The notes beneath the pieces were generated by a model. The model was not told the DNA's origin, searched no databases, and saw only the letters and a program-made list of their open reading frames with translations. DNA of 64,000 nt, from NCBI GenBank assembly GCA_963707835.1, contig CAVPRI010000002.1:124001-188000 (forward strand), in the 5' to 3' direction. A program made the translations under genes and the position numbers. Shown in pieces: positions 8,047 to 18,028 of the stretch (the stretch's first letter is position 1; each line of letters begins with the position of its first letter). The stretch comes from Bog-473 sp963707835. GTDB lineage: Bacteria; Actinomycetota; Acidimicrobiia; Acidimicrobiales; RAAP-2.

Positions 8047-9678
8047 GCGGCATGTCCCTTCTCGCGTGAGGCCGGCGCGGTCATCGGTCGAGCCGGGATG
8101 GACCACAGGTGCGCCATGACGTAACTCCGCCACGGTCGCCAGGCCCGGCTGACCTCGGTGAGGCGGGCAGGGTCGTCGGACAGGCCGAGGACGGCCGCCG
8201 AGCGTCGGACACCGAGGTCAGTCGGCATGAAGGCGTCCGGATCGCGCAGCGCGCGCATGGCGACATACTCGGCGGTCCACGGCCCGATGCCCGGCAGGGT
8301 GACCAGCGTGGCGCGGACCTGCTGGGGATCTGCACCGGCATCAATCACCAACTCGCCGCCATCGACCGCCCGCGCCAGGGCGGCCAGCGCACGTCGGCGA
8401 CGGGCGGGCATGGCGAACGCGCCCGGATCGCGCTCAGCCAGTTCGGCCAGCGCGGCGGGCGAGGGGAAGAGGTGGGTGACGGCACTGGTCGCACCCTGGT
8501 CGGAGACCCTGAGGCCGGAGCTCGGACCCAGGTGCTCGCCCGCCGCTCCGACGAGCCTCCCAGCGACGGTCCGCCCGCCGGCCACGGAGACCTGTTGACC
8601 GATGACGGCGCGCACGGCCAGCTCGTAGCCGTCGACCGTTCCGGGCACGCGACGCCCCGGGTGGTCACGGACCAGCGGTCCGAGGAAGGGGTCGTGGCCC
8701 AGGGTCTCGGCCACGGCCACAGGGTCGGCGTCGAGGTCGAGGAGGCGCCGGCACCGCTCGACCGCGGTCGTCAGGTCACGCAGGTCCGAGAGGGAGAGGT
8801 CGGCCACCACGCAGCCGTGTCCCCGGGAGGCCCGGTCGGGTGACGCACTGAGCGACACGACGCCCCAACCGTGCGCCAGTCGAAGGCTGCGCCGGTAGGT
8901 CACGCCGTCGAAGGTCTCGACTCCCTCCAGTGCCCGTTGGCCCAGGAATCCGAGCACCGACGACGCGCTGAAGGGCGTGCGGCACGGCAGGCGGAGCCGG
9001 ATCGTCTGGGTGGCCCTGTCGGTGGGAGACGAGCCCGCCCCGGCCGCTCTGCCCTGTCGAGAACGCGCTGCCCGCGCCCGAAGTCCGCAGCGGCGTGTCG
9101 GCGAAGATCTGGCGCAACGTGTCGTTGCACTGTCGGACGCTCGCGAAGCCCGCGGCGAACGCGATGTCGGCCACGGGAAGGTCGGTGCTCTCCAACAGGA
9201 TGCGGGCAGTCTGACTGCGTTGCGCCCTGGCCACGGCCAGTGGGCCAGTGCCGATCTCCGCGGTCATCAGCCGGTGCAGCTGTCGGGAGCTGTAGGCCAG
9301 ACGCCGAGCCACTCCCTCGACACCTTCGCGGTCCACCACGCCGTCGTGGATCAGGCGCATGGCCCGCGCCACCACGTCGGCCCTGAGGTCCCATTCGGGT
9401 GAGCCCGGCGTGGCGTCGGGACGGCAACGAAGACAGGCGCGGAAGCCAGCGTGCTGCGCCGCGGCCGCAGTGGCGTAGAACCGCAGATGCTCGCGTGCGG
9501 GCGTCCGGGCCGGACAGCTCGGACGGCAGTAGATCCCGGTCGACGTGACGGCGCAGTAGAACCAACCGTCGAAGCGCGGATCCTTGCTCCTTGCCGCCTC
9601 GTAGCAACGGTCGGGATCGTCGAACACCGATGCCAGCGTTGCACGCGCCAGGCCCATTTTCTGGCGGAAATCGGACAT
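8043..9678 (-). CDS. alkA: Ada-AraC-AlkA fusion: methyl-sensing activator and 3-methyladenine DNA glycosylase (frameshifted)
   Basis: The N-terminal part has the Ada zinc site (Cys pair in GIYCRPSC, second pair in ACLRCRPD), which accepts methyl groups from phosphotriesters, followed by an AraC-type helix-turn-helix (SSRQLHRLM, DIAFAAGFASVRQCNDTLRQ). The C-terminal half is an AlkA glycosylase with the AlkA_N strand RATQTIRLRLP, and a helix-hairpin-helix TLPGIGPWTAEYVAMRAL followed by Asp in FMPTDLGV, the catalytic GPD-loop aspartate. The two halves lie in different frames; one extra base near 9090 (CGCC-rich) explains this, and repairing it gives a continuous linker. Start ATG 9678 chosen; GTG 9726 is possible. 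It is coupled to ogt downstream. Confidence 0.88.
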
Positions 9679-9836
9679 GACCGCCGAGGCGGGGTCCGGG
9701 GCCGTCAACCGGTGGTGCGGCAACACCCATAGCTAGCCGTGTGGTTGGAGATTGCCAGTGTGCACGGCCTTCGTGCCGGCGCAGGTGCGGTCCTGACGTC
9801 ATACCCGGTGCGAGAAGTCTTAGGCTGACACCAGGT

Positions 9837-9850
9837 GAATCGTTCGATTC
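9837..9850. promoter_or_regulatory. Inverted repeat GAATCG-TT-CGATTC
   Basis: A perfect 6+6 bp inverted repeat with a 2-bp centre lies in the 283-bp intergenic region between the divergent alkA and HTH genes. It could be an operator for either gene. It does not match the usual actinobacterial SOS box (GAAC-N4-GTTC), so I do not call it LexA. Confidence 0.35.
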
Positions 9851-9961
9851 GGAGTCGGCGCGGCACGACGTGACGGAGATATGGAGATATCCGCTGCAGT
9901 TGGCCACCCAAACGACTGAGCCGTCCCGAGATGAGAGGCCGTAGAGGGAGCAGAGATTTCA

Positions 9962-10352
9962 ATGCCGGACCATAGAGAACAACCCGCGGCCGACGAAGTG
10001 CTGAAGGCGCTCGACGAGCTTGAGTCCGTGCTCCGAGTCAACGCCGAGAGCGAGCGGCTGCTCTCCGAGCGCATCGCCGCGGTCCGCCGGGCCCGACAGA
10101 ACGGGCTGGAATGGAAGGCGATCCTGGGGGACGAGGACGAGCCGGGCACCGTGCAACTGGTGAGCACGATCCTGCGCCGTCAGTCGGAGGCCAGCGGCTA
10201 TCTCCGCCGCTCGCTCGTCGTTGCGCTGAGGGCCGAGGGACAGAGCATTCCGAGCATCGCCCACCTCTTCGGCGTGACGCACCAACGCGTGCTCGAACCT
10301 CCTGCGCCGTGTGGCGCAGGACGCCGCAGCCGCCGCCGGCGACGCCGACTGA
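9962..10352 (+). CDS. Small helix-turn-helix protein (frameshifted near the C-terminus)
   Basis: About 129 residues. The N-terminal half is charged and helical (ALDELESVLRVNAESERLL). The C-terminal part has EGQSIPSIAHLFGVTHQRV, a clear helix-turn-helix, followed in the next frame by SNLLRRVAQD and an Ala-rich end with TGA at 10350. One extra base near 10290 (a G in CGCGTGCTCG) separates the two parts. It resembles small actinobacterial DNA-binding proteins of unknown target. It sits 84 bp upstream of pntA on the same strand. Confidence 0.6.
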
Positions 10353-10436
10353 GCACACGGCGGACGTTGCCGCGGGGGGTTGGCGCGCGCCCCAGGGGTC
10401 GGCTGCGAGCCAGGTCAGCTGCTAGACAGAGCGACC

Positions 10437-11580
10437 GTGAAACTGGCGGTGGTCACGGAGAGCCGGCCCGGAGAGCGCCGGGTGGCCCTCGTGCCCGAGG
10501 TGACCAAGAAGCTCGTCGTCGCGGGCTGGGACGTGGCGGTGCAATCGGGAGCCGGGCGCTCGGCCTGGTTCGGCGACGCCGCCTATGCCGAGGCCGGGGC
10601 GACCGTGTCGCCGGACGCCCCGGGGGCCCTGTCGGGGGCCGGCCTCGTGGTCCGGGTCAACCCGCCAAGCCCAGAAGAGGCGACGGCGGTGCCCGACGGC
10701 GCCACCCTGCTCAGCTTCTTCGGCGTGACCCAGTCCGAGCAGGCCGTCCGTGTGCTCGCCGCCAAGGGCGCGACGGTCCTCAGCTTCGACTTGTTGCCCC
10801 GGATCAGCCGGGCGCAGGGCATGGACGCCCTCAGCTCCCAGGCGACGGTGTCGGGGTACCGCGCCGCGCTGGCCGCGGCCGAGCATCTGTCGAAGTTCTT
10901 TCCGATGTTCGTGATGGCGGCAGGGACGGTTCCCCCCGCCAAGGTGCTCGTCATGGGAGTCGGGGTGGCCGGACTCCAGTCGATCGCCACCGCGCGGCGG
11001 CTCGGAGCGGTCGTGAAGGCCTATGACGTCCGGGCCGCAGCGAAGGAAGAAGCAGAGAGCCTGGGGGCCACCTTCCTCGACACCGGCGTCACTGCCGAGG
11101 GTGTGGGCGGCTACGCGCCGCGAGCTCTCCCCGGGCGAGCTCGAGCGCCAACGTGCGGCGCTCGCCGAGGAGGTGGGCCGTTCCGACGTGGTGATCGCCA
11201 CCGCGGCGGTGCCCGGCAGACGAGCTCCCGTGCTCCTCACGACGTCGATGGTCGAGGGGATGGCCGAAGGCGCCGTCGTCGTGGACATGGCGGCGGACCA
11301 GGGGGGCAACTGCGAGCTGACCGTGGCGGGTGAGATCGTCGAGCACCTGGGGGTCCGCGTGGTCGGTTTGGCCAACCCGTCGTCGAGCATGCCGACGCAC
11401 GCCAGCTTCCTCTTCGCCCGCAACGTCGCCAACGTCATCGGCCTCATCGGCCCCGAGGGCACCTTGGCCCCCGATTGGGACGACGAGGTCGTCGCGGGCA
11501 TGTGCGTCTTGCGCGAGGGGAGTCCGGTGGCACCGGCGGCGGTCGAGCTGCTCGGCGACGGGGCGGGAGCGCCGTCGTGA
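10437..11580 (+). CDS. pntA: NAD(P) transhydrogenase subunit alpha part 1 (PntAA), frameshifted
   Basis: The soluble NAD(H)-binding domain I of proton-translocating transhydrogenase, about 380 residues. It starts at GTG 10437 with VKLAVVTESRPGERRVALVPE. The RQD loop region is replaced by SRAQGMDALSSQATVSGYRAAL. The NAD Rossmann motif VMGVGVAGLQSIATARRLGA is near residues 172-190. The later DMAADQGGN and NPSSSMPTHASFLFARNV segments lie in the +1 frame after an extra C near 11117. Domain I exchanges hydride with domain III (PntB) while PntAB and PntB span the membrane. The stop overlaps the next start as GTGA, so the three pnt genes form one operon. Confidence 0.92.
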
Positions 11581-11996
11581 TCGGGTTCGTGCTGCAGTCC
11601 GCGTCGGCGGCCTCGTCGGGTGGGTCGAGCACCGGGATCGTCGCCTACCTCACGATCTTCGTGCTGGCGGCGTTCGTGGGGATTGAGGTCGTCTCCAAGG
11701 TGCCGAGCATTCTGCACACGCCGCTGATGTCGGGTTCGAACGCCATCCACGGCATTGTGCTGGTGGGCGCGCTGATCGTGATGGGGGAGGCGAACAGCAC
11801 GGCCCAGCTGGTCCTCGGGTTCGTCGCCGTGTTCCTGGCCACCGTGAACGTCGTCGGCGGATTCGTCGTCACCGACCGCATGCTCGAGATGTTCAAGGCC
11901 AAGCCGGGCGAGCGGGGGAGAACACCCGAGTCGACCAGAGCGACCGCGGCCGAGGACGCCGGACCCAACGAACCACCTTCGGGCAGCACGGTCTGA
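11577..11996 (+). CDS. NAD(P) transhydrogenase subunit alpha part 2 (PntAB), membrane domain
   Basis: A 139-residue integral membrane protein starting at GTG 11577. After a short N-terminus come about four hydrophobic helices, including VAYLTIFVLAAFVGIEVVSK and LVLGFVAVFLATVNVVGGF. The segments TPLMSGSNAIHGIV and VVTDRMLEMF are hallmarks of the separate PntAB subunit of bacteria in which PntA is split. It supplies part of the proton channel. The C-terminal tail is a hydrophilic extension. The stop TGA overlaps the pntB ATG by one base. Confidence 0.93.
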   Translation: MIGFVLQSASAASSGGSSTGIVAYLTIFVLAAFVGIEVVSKVPSILHTPLMSGSNAIHGIVLVGALIVMGEANSTAQLVLGFVAVFLATVNVVGGFVVTDRMLEMFKAKPGERGRTPESTRATAAEDAGPNEPPSGSTV

Positions 11997-13415
11997 TGGT
12001 CGCCGTCTCGTTCACCCTGGCGACCGCGCGCGACCTGGCCTACCTGGTGGCGATCGCCGGCTTCATCGTCGCCCTGAAGGGGCTGAGCTCACCGCGACAC
12101 GCCCGCCAGGGCAACCTGGTCGGCGCGGCGGCCGCGACCCTGGCCGTGGCCATGACATTCACCCTGCCCACCCTGCGGCACTCGGGGAGGAACCTCGTGT
12201 TGGCCGTCGTGGCCATGGTGCTGGGCGCCGCCATCGCCGTTCCGGTGGCTCGGTTCGTGAAGATGACGGCGATGCCACAGCTCGTGGCCGTCTTCAACGG
12301 TGTCGGCGGCGGCGCGGCCGCGCTGGTCGCCATCGTCGAGCTCCTGCACCTGCGCTGCCTCGGGCTCCAGCCGGCGGTCTACGTCACCGCCGAGGTCCTC
12401 CTCGGCGTGCTCATCGGGTCGGTCTCCTTCTCCGGGAGCGCCGTCGCCTTCGTCAAGCTGCAGGAGCTGATCACCGGGCGACCCATCACGTACCCGGGGC
12501 AGCAGGCCATCAACGCAGCGGTAGGGCTGGCCGTCGTGGCGGCCCTGGTGCTCGCCCTGGTGACGGGGGATATCGCCTACGTGTGGGTGGTGCTCGCCCT
12601 CTCCCTCGGGCTCGGGGTGATCTGCGTCCTGCCCATCGGCGGCGCGGACGTGCCCGTGCTGATCTCCCTGCTGAACTCCTTCACCGGATTGGCCGTGGCG
12701 GCGTCGGGCTTCGTGCTGGACAACGCCTTGCTCATCGTGGCCGGAACCCTGGTTGGGGCCTCGGGCATGATCTTGACCCGGCTCATGAGCGCAGCCATGG
12801 GCCGTTCTCTGCCCAACATCTTGTTCAGCGCCTTCGGCGCCGTGATCACGGCCACGGGGGGCGAGGCGGGGGACGCGTCGGCCGCCGGTGCGCACCGGCA
12901 CGCCCGAGGACGTCGGCGTCCTGTTGGCTTACGCGCGCAAGGTGGTGATCATCCCCGGGTACGGCCTGGCTGTGGCCCAGGCCCAGCACACGGCCCGCGA
13001 GCTGGCCGACGCCCTCAAGGCTCGGGGCGTCGAGACCTTCTTCGCCATCCACCCGGTGGCCGGCCGTATGCCCGGTCACATGAACGTGCTCTTGGCCGAG
13101 GCCAACGTCCCCTACGACGAGCTCAAGGAGATGGACGAGGTCAACCTCGAGATGCCGACGGCGGACGTCGCCCTGGTGGTGGGAGCCAACGACACCGTGA
13201 ACCCGGCAGCCAAGACCACTCCGGGCAGCCCGATTTACGGCATGCCGATCATCAACGCCGACGAGGCGCAGAACATCGTCTTTTTGAAGCGGTCCATGCG
13301 ACCGGGGTTCGCCGGGATCGACAACGACCTGCTCTACGACCCGAAGACCATCATGCTCTTCGGCGACGCCAAGGACACGCTCCGAAAGCTGGTGGCCGCC
13401 GTCGCCGAGGCGTGA
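11996..13415 (+). CDS. pntB: NAD(P) transhydrogenase subunit beta (PntB), frameshifted
   Basis: About 472 residues. The first 290 contain eight or nine membrane helices and the conserved segments PQLVAVFNGVGGGAAALVA, FSGSAVAFVKLQEL and LLNSFTGLAVAASGF. The C-terminal NADP(H)-binding domain III reads TPEDVGVLLAYARKVVIIPG, YGLAVAQAQHTARELADAL, GRMPGHMNVLLAEA and GANDTVNPAA, ending KTIMLFGDAKDTLRKL. The two parts lie in adjoining frames because of one extra base near 12886 (GCCGCCGG). With pntA and PntAB it makes NADPH from NADH using proton motive force. It starts inside the previous stop (TGATG). Confidence 0.92.
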
Positions 13416-13584
13416 GGCGACCACTGTCGGGCCCGGGTTTGCGAGCAGGACACGGGTGGTGCAGGGCGACCGGACCCATGGAGGGCCGCGGTCACGGCCC
13501 GATGAGACTCGAGATGGAGAGGTGCGGCGGATTTCCACCTCACGGATGACTCGGGGTGGGGCCCGCGTTTCGTAGCCTGGTGGC

Positions 13585-14067
13585 GTGGGTGCCTCTCCGG
13601 ACGTCGTCGAGCGGGTCCTGGGCTGGGCTTCCGTCGACTTCGCGCCTCGACACCGGCAGCCGGCCTGGTGGCGGGTGGCGGTGGCCACCGTGCTGGCCGT
13701 GGGGCTCTCGCTGGCAGCGGACGCGGCGCTGGTGGCGTTGGGCACGCGGGTGTTCCCGGCCGCCAAGGGGTACACCCACTTCCAGTTCCACGACTACGCC
13801 AGGCTCACTGTCATCGGCGTGGTCATCGCCTGTGCCGGGTGGCCCGTCGTGACTCGGATCAGCGCTCGCCCCCGCCAGCTCTTCTTTCGCCTGGCCGTGC
13901 TGGTGACGCTGGTGCTGTTCCTGCCGGACCTCTACATCTGGCACAACGGGCAATCCGCCCAGGCCGTGTCGGTGCTGATGGTCATGCACCTGGCCATCGC
14001 GCTGATCACCTACAACCTGTTGGTGCACCTGGCGCCCGTTGGCCCGGCCTCCGAGGAGGGGCCGTGA
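13585..14067 (+). CDS. Four-helix membrane protein, DUF6069-like
   Basis: A 160-residue protein starting at GTG 13585. Four predicted membrane helices are visible: VAVATVLAVGLSLAADAAL, LTVIGVVIACAGWPVV, LFFRLAVLVTLVLFLPDLY and VLMVMHLAIALITYNLLV. The FQFHDYARLTVIGVV and MHLAIALITY patterns resemble the DUF6069 family of actinobacterial membrane proteins, whose function is unknown. The 3' end overlaps the convergent TetR gene by 58 bp. Confidence 0.7.
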   Translation: MGASPDVVERVLGWASVDFAPRHRQPAWWRVAVATVLAVGLSLAADAALVALGTRVFPAAKGYTHFQFHDYARLTVIGVVIACAGWPVVTRISARPRQLFFRLAVLVTLVLFLPDLYIWHNGQSAQAVSVLMVMHLAIALITYNLLVHLAPVGPASEEGP

Positions 14068-14818
14068 CGGCGCCCTACCTCGAGCTCAGCTCGCGGCAGA
14101 CGAATCCGCTCGATGCCGTCGAGCAGCAGCTCGAGTCCGAACCGGAATTCCTCGCCGTAGTCGTAACCAGACCGGCCGAGCTCGGTGAGGAGCTCGGCCA
14201 TGTGGGGGTACGCCACGGCGACGTCGCGGTGCTGTTCGGCAATCCGCCGGAAGATGGTCTGGGCCTCCGCCGCCGTGTCCACGGGCATGGCGTTCTGCTG
14301 ATGGACGTACCCGTAGATGTAGCTGTGCACGAGGCTGTGGGCATGCAGCGCCGCGGCAAAGGAGAGGTCGGCCTGCACTCGCAGGCACCGGAGAAACCCC
14401 TCCTGATAGTGCAGATTGGCCGGGCCGGGAGTCCCCAGTTCGATCAAGCCCAGCGCCCATGGATGCCTGAGCAGGGCCTCACGCATGGAGATGGCACGCT
14501 CACGCAGTGCGGCCTTCCATTCCCCCGTGGCGGGGAACTCGTCCCTGGTGACGGGGAACTCGAGCTCCTCGAAGACCTGATCGACCATGCGGTCGAGCAG
14601 CTCCTCCTTGTGGGCGATGTGCTTGTAGAGCGCCATCGGCACGACGCCGAGGTCCTGGGCCAGGCTCCGCATGCTGAGCGCGTCGATCCCCTCCCGGTCG
14701 GCTCGAGCAACCGCCGTCCGTACGATCTGCTCGCGGTTCAGTCTGGGGCGGGGGGCCTCGTCGGGATCCCGTGTCTTCGTCAGCGTCCTCGCGTCGAACG
14801 ACTCACGCCTCCGTCCAT
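14010..14818 (-). CDS. TetR/AcrR family transcriptional regulator (probable frameshift near the start)
   Basis: The helix-turn-helix reads LNREQIVRTAVARADREGID, then LSMRSLAQDLGVVPMALYKHI, typical of TetR proteins, followed by a helical ligand-binding domain ending in a C-terminal region rich in aromatic residues (YDYGEEFRFGLELLLDGIERI). In this frame no ATG, GTG or TTG precedes the HTH. ATG 14818 in the next frame opens with MDGGVSRSTRGR and would join after removal of one base near 14785, so I take it as the start. It lies 41 bp after the EthD-like gene and probably forms a unit with it. It is the obvious candidate to bind the paired boxes at 15336 and 15357. Confidence 0.75.
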
Positions 14819-14859
14819 CCCGACTTGCCGCGGATCCTTCCGCCGTCGATGGTCGATGC

Positions 14860-15190
14860 TCAAAGGGTCGGCTCGCTCACCTGCTCGTAGAAGGCCACCG
14901 TTCCGGACGCCATGAGCTCGTGCATGGAGATCTCTCCGGCGGCGGACCTCGACGCGAGCTCCCCGGGCAGGGATTCCATTACCTCGTGGTCCACCTGGTA
15001 GACGGCCAGGAATTCGGGAAGGCCCGGAGGCATCATCTGATTGGCCGCGAGCTTGTACCGTCGACAGGACACGACTCCGGGGATCTTCAGCGCTTCGACT
15101 GCGTGCACCTCGTCGTACCACTTGTTGAATTCGTCGGCGCGATCCTGGATCAGAGATCCCAGTGAATGCCACCATGACGTCGTTCTGCAC
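14860..15190 (-). CDS. EthD/DUF4286-like dimeric alpha+beta-barrel protein (frameshifted)
   Basis: About 109 residues from GTG 15190. After MVAFTGISDP the next frame gives DRADEFNKWYDEVHAVEALK and IPGVVSCRRYKL, then LPEFLAVYQVD and VAFYEQVSEPTL. The pattern EFNKWYDEVH...IPGVV is that of small ferredoxin-fold proteins found beside ring- and lipid-degradation genes (DUF4286/EthD-type). A single extra base near 15143 splits it. The exact reaction is unknown. It is divergent from the catabolic operon at 15.6 kb and shares its intergenic control region. Confidence 0.7.
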
Positions 15191-15572
15191 GCTTACCTCC
15201 GATGGTCTCGTGTCGCTCTTCTTGGGTGTCGCTCGGTCGGATTCTCTTCAGAGGCTAAATCAAGGCTCGCCCCGGCGCCCGGGGGCCGCCGTGGCGGGGG
15301 GTTGACGTGGGGGACAGATCTCGTTCCGCTTGACAGTGTACTCTGTACACCCTAGCGTGTACTTCGTGCACCTTTGTGTGCTCATGTGCGTCGCTCGCGG
15401 CGCACGTGCAGGCAGACGAGGTCGATTCGGAACGGTGTGACCTTGGGGCGCTGAAAACGTCTGCACCAGCACGTGTGCATTTCAGTCAGTACGACATGGA
15501 CACGCACTCGGACCGATCTCGAACAGCCGTCTTCGTCTCGGCCACCCGCCCAGGAGAGAGGGAGGAAGATCC
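15191..15572. promoter_or_regulatory. Divergent control region with TTGACA and two 15-bp inverted-repeat boxes
   Basis: This 382-bp non-coding stretch separates the EthD-like/TetR pair from the rightward catabolic operon. TTGACA at 15330-15335 fits a -35 element, with TAGCGT at 15353-15358 as a weak -10 at 17-bp spacing. Box 1, GTGTAC-TCT-GTACAC at 15336-15350, is a perfect inverted repeat inside the spacer. Box 2, GTGTAC-TTC-GTGCAC at 15357-15371, has one mismatch per arm and starts exactly 21 bp after box 1, placing both on one helix face. This is the arrangement expected of a TetR operator that blocks RNA polymerase. Confidence 0.7.
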
Positions 15573-15671
15573 ATGGAACGTGCCATCGTCGTCTCGGGCG
15601 GCGGCCATGCGTCCATTCCGCCCGAGCTCTGGACTGAGTACCTCGAGCGCGGCGTGAGGACGGACTGGTGA
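15573..15671 (+). pseudogene. 32-residue amidohydrolase-2 N-terminal fragment
   Basis: A short frame with a good ribosome-binding site (GGGAGGAAG, spacing 6) starts at ATG 15573 and ends at TGA 15671. It encodes MERAIVVSGGGHASIPPELW and then TEYLERGVRTDW. The first 27 residues match the beginning of the full-length amidohydrolases in this window (LIIVSADSHATVPVELWSDY at 20593; RLVVVSSDSHAGMPKELWPEY at 41677), then the sequence stops. It is therefore a remnant or a leader peptide. Its stop overlaps the GTG start of the SDR that follows, so it could now couple translation of that gene. Confidence 0.7.
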
Positions 15672-16625
15672 GCGCGCTGCGATTCGACGGACGGGTGGCG
15701 ATCGTCACCGGAGCGGGTGGGAAGCCTGGTCTGGGCCGGTCCCACTCCATGCTGCTGGCCGAACGCGGCGCCAAGGTCGTGGTGAACGATCTGGGCGTTG
15801 GTCCCGACGGTGCGAAAACCATCCCGGCCAGCGCGGAGCGCACGGCGTCCGAGATCAGGGACGCCGGGGGTGAGGCCATCGTGGACCTCCACAGCGTCGC
15901 CGACGAGGAGAGCGCCAGAGCGATCGTTCAGACGGCGTTGGCCACTTGGGGTCGCGGTCCACATCCTGGTGAACAACGCGGGCGTCGGTGTGGTCGCGGG
16001 CTTCGACGAGATCACGACGGGCGACCTCGAGATCCTGGTGAACGTCCACCTCAAGGGTGATTTGTGGATGTGCCGTGCCGTGTGGCCCCACATGTTGGAA
16101 GCCGGCTACGGGCGAATCGTCAACACCACGTCGGGAGGGATGTACGGCACCGTGGGACTCGCCGTGTACGGCGCAGCCAAATTCGGCATTTACGGCTTGA
16201 CCCGCGGGCTCGCCGTCGAGGGACTCGAGCACGGCATCAAGGTGAACGCCATGAGCCCGGGTGCCTACACCAACTCGCTCGACCCGTTCTTCACACTCGA
16301 GAGTGCCGAGGCCCGTGAAGCGTTCATCGGGGCCATTCCCGCCGAGCTCGTCTCGCCCGCGGTCGCCTACCTGGCGCACGAGGACTGCGAGGTGACCGGC
16401 GGTCTGTTCGACGTGGGTGGTGGTGCTGTCACGTCCACCACCCTGACGGCCTCAGCCGGCATCTACAAGCCGGATCTGACGATCGAGGACATGCGCGACA
16501 ACATGGAGGCTATCCTCGATCGGTCGCAGGGGAGGCTCCTCACCGACCCGCACGATCCGGTTGGCACGATCAACGAGGCCTCCAAGATGCTCATCGCGAA
16601 GCCCTACGAACCCAGGAGGCGCTGA
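15668..16625 (+). CDS. Short-chain dehydrogenase/reductase, MFE-2-like type (frameshifted)
   Basis: About 318 residues from GTG 15668. The NAD(P) motif VTGAGGKPGLGRSHSMLLAE is near residues 14-33 and the long loop NDLGVGPDG is typical of the hydroxyacyl-CoA dehydrogenase part of peroxisomal-type multifunctional enzymes. After an extra G near 15956 the next frame continues VHILVNNAGVGVVAGFDEI, NTTSGGMYGTVGLAVYGAAKF with the catalytic Tyr and Lys, and NAMSPGAYT. The C-terminal extension (EDMRDNMEAILD) is also usual for that subgroup. It is first in an operon with an amidohydrolase, a flavin dehydrogenase, an SDR and another amidohydrolase. Confidence 0.88.
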
Positions 16626-16713
16626 TGCCGAGTGTCCCGGGTTCATCCTTGAAACAGGCCACTTGCGAGGAGCCAACGGTTCGGCATGGAGACAGGAAGA
16701 CAGGAGAAAGCCA

Positions 16714-17967
16714 ATGAGTGAACATTTGATGATCGTGTCGTCGGACGGCCACATCGGTCCGCCGGTGGAGCGCTACCGGGAGCACATGGACCCGAAGTTC
16801 GTCGCCGACTTCGACGCGTGGTTCGAGGATTACATCCCCTTGTGGATGACCAAGGGCACGAAGGCCTCGGACTCCGTCAAGAAGACCCTCGACCACAACA
16901 TGTGGGGTGAGGAGTACCAGCGCGAGTTCGAGGCGCGCGCCGCGAAGATCCCGTGGGGCATTGAGGGAAAGTGGGACTCGGCAAAGCGCCTCGAGGCGCT
17001 CGACATCGACGGGGTGAGCGCGGATGTGATGTTCCCCGACGACCAGTCCTCCAACTCGCCGCCGTTCCTCGGTCTCGCCCGTGACTACCGCGAGCCCTAC
17101 GGCAAGTACTCGCACGAGCAGCGCCGTGAGGGTGCGCGTGCCTACAACCGTTGGTTGGCCGACTTCTGCTCGGCCGCACCCGAGCGCCTCCTCGGGTGCG
17201 CCCTCATCGGCTCGTTGGCCAGCGTCGAGGACGCCATTGAGACGGTCACCTGGGCGAAGGAGAGCGGCCTGCACGGCGGGGCCTGTCTGCCGGTGCACTA
17301 CTACAACATTGACGAGCCGTTCTGGAACGACCGGCGCTACGACCCCTTCTGGGCGACCTGCCAGGAGCTCGACATCCCGCTTCACACCCACGTCGGCCAG
17401 GGAAGCCCGTATTACGGCGACGACCCCTTCGAGGGCCTGCTGCTGTGGGCGATGGAGTCGACATTCTGGGTCCACCGGCCGCTGTGGTTCATGACCTTCG
17501 GAGGCGTCTTCGAGCGGTTCCCCAACCTGAAGATGGTCTTCACCGAGCAGGGCGTGGATTGGATCGCACCGATGCTGATGGGCATGGATTTCATGCTCGA
17601 GAACAAGATGACCCCGTTCAGCGAGGACGAGAAGCGCTCCATGTACTCGCTCAAGCCGAGCGAGTACTTCCACCGCCAGTGCTGGGTCGGAGCGACCAAC
17701 ACCGACGCGCTCGGGTGGGCCAGCTCGGACGACCGCGAGCGGCTCGGGTTCGATCGCCTGATGTGGGGATCGGACTACCCCCACATGGAGTCGAAGTGGC
17801 CCCACACCAAAGAGACCCTGCAAGGTCTCATGAAGGGGATTCCCGAGAACGAGGTGAGGGCCATGGTCAGCGACAACGCGGTCACCTGCTACTCGCTCGA
17901 CACCTCGCGTCTCGCGCCCGTGGCCGAGCGTGTCGGTCCGCTCGTCGACGAGATCGTCTCGGCCTGA
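16714..17967 (+). CDS. Amidohydrolase family 2 protein (metal-dependent hydrolase/decarboxylase type)
   Basis: 417 residues, start ATG 16714 behind AGGAGAAAG. It opens with MIVSSDGHIGPP, the degenerate N-terminal metal motif of the family, and has the C-terminal barrel signature MWGSDYPHMESKWPHT with the catalytic Asp. In between are LLGCALIGS, IPLHTHVGQGS and FPNLKMVFTEQGVDWI, the usual beta-strand ends of the ACMSD/resorcylate-decarboxylase clan. Family members decarboxylate or hydrolyse cyclic and unsaturated acids; the substrate is not evident. It lies 88 bp after the SDR and 61 bp before the flavoprotein on the same strand. Confidence 0.9.
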   Translation: MSEHLMIVSSDGHIGPPVERYREHMDPKFVADFDAWFEDYIPLWMTKGTKASDSVKKTLDHNMWGEEYQREFEARAAKIPWGIEGKWDSAKRLEALDIDGVSADVMFPDDQSSNSPPFLGLARDYREPYGKYSHEQRREGARAYNRWLADFCSAAPERLLGCALIGSLASVEDAIETVTWAKESGLHGGACLPVHYYNIDEPFWNDRRYDPFWATCQELDIPLHTHVGQGSPYYGDDPFEGLLLWAMESTFWVHRPLWFMTFGGVFERFPNLKMVFTEQGVDWIAPMLMGMDFMLENKMTPFSEDEKRSMYSLKPSEYFHRQCWVGATNTDALGWASSDDRERLGFDRLMWGSDYPHMESKWPHTKETLQGLMKGIPENEVRAMVSDNAVTCYSLDTSRLAPVAERVGPLVDEIVSA

Positions 17968-18028
17968 TGTCCGGAGTCTCGGATTCCGGCATGCGGCCGC
18001 TCCCGAGATCCGGAGGGAGCGGGGAGTC

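Noticed and set aside
10437..13415. Alanine dehydrogenase instead of transhydrogenase
   Set aside because: PntA domain I resembles alanine dehydrogenase, but the following PntAB and PntB genes and overlaps settle it as transhydrogenase.
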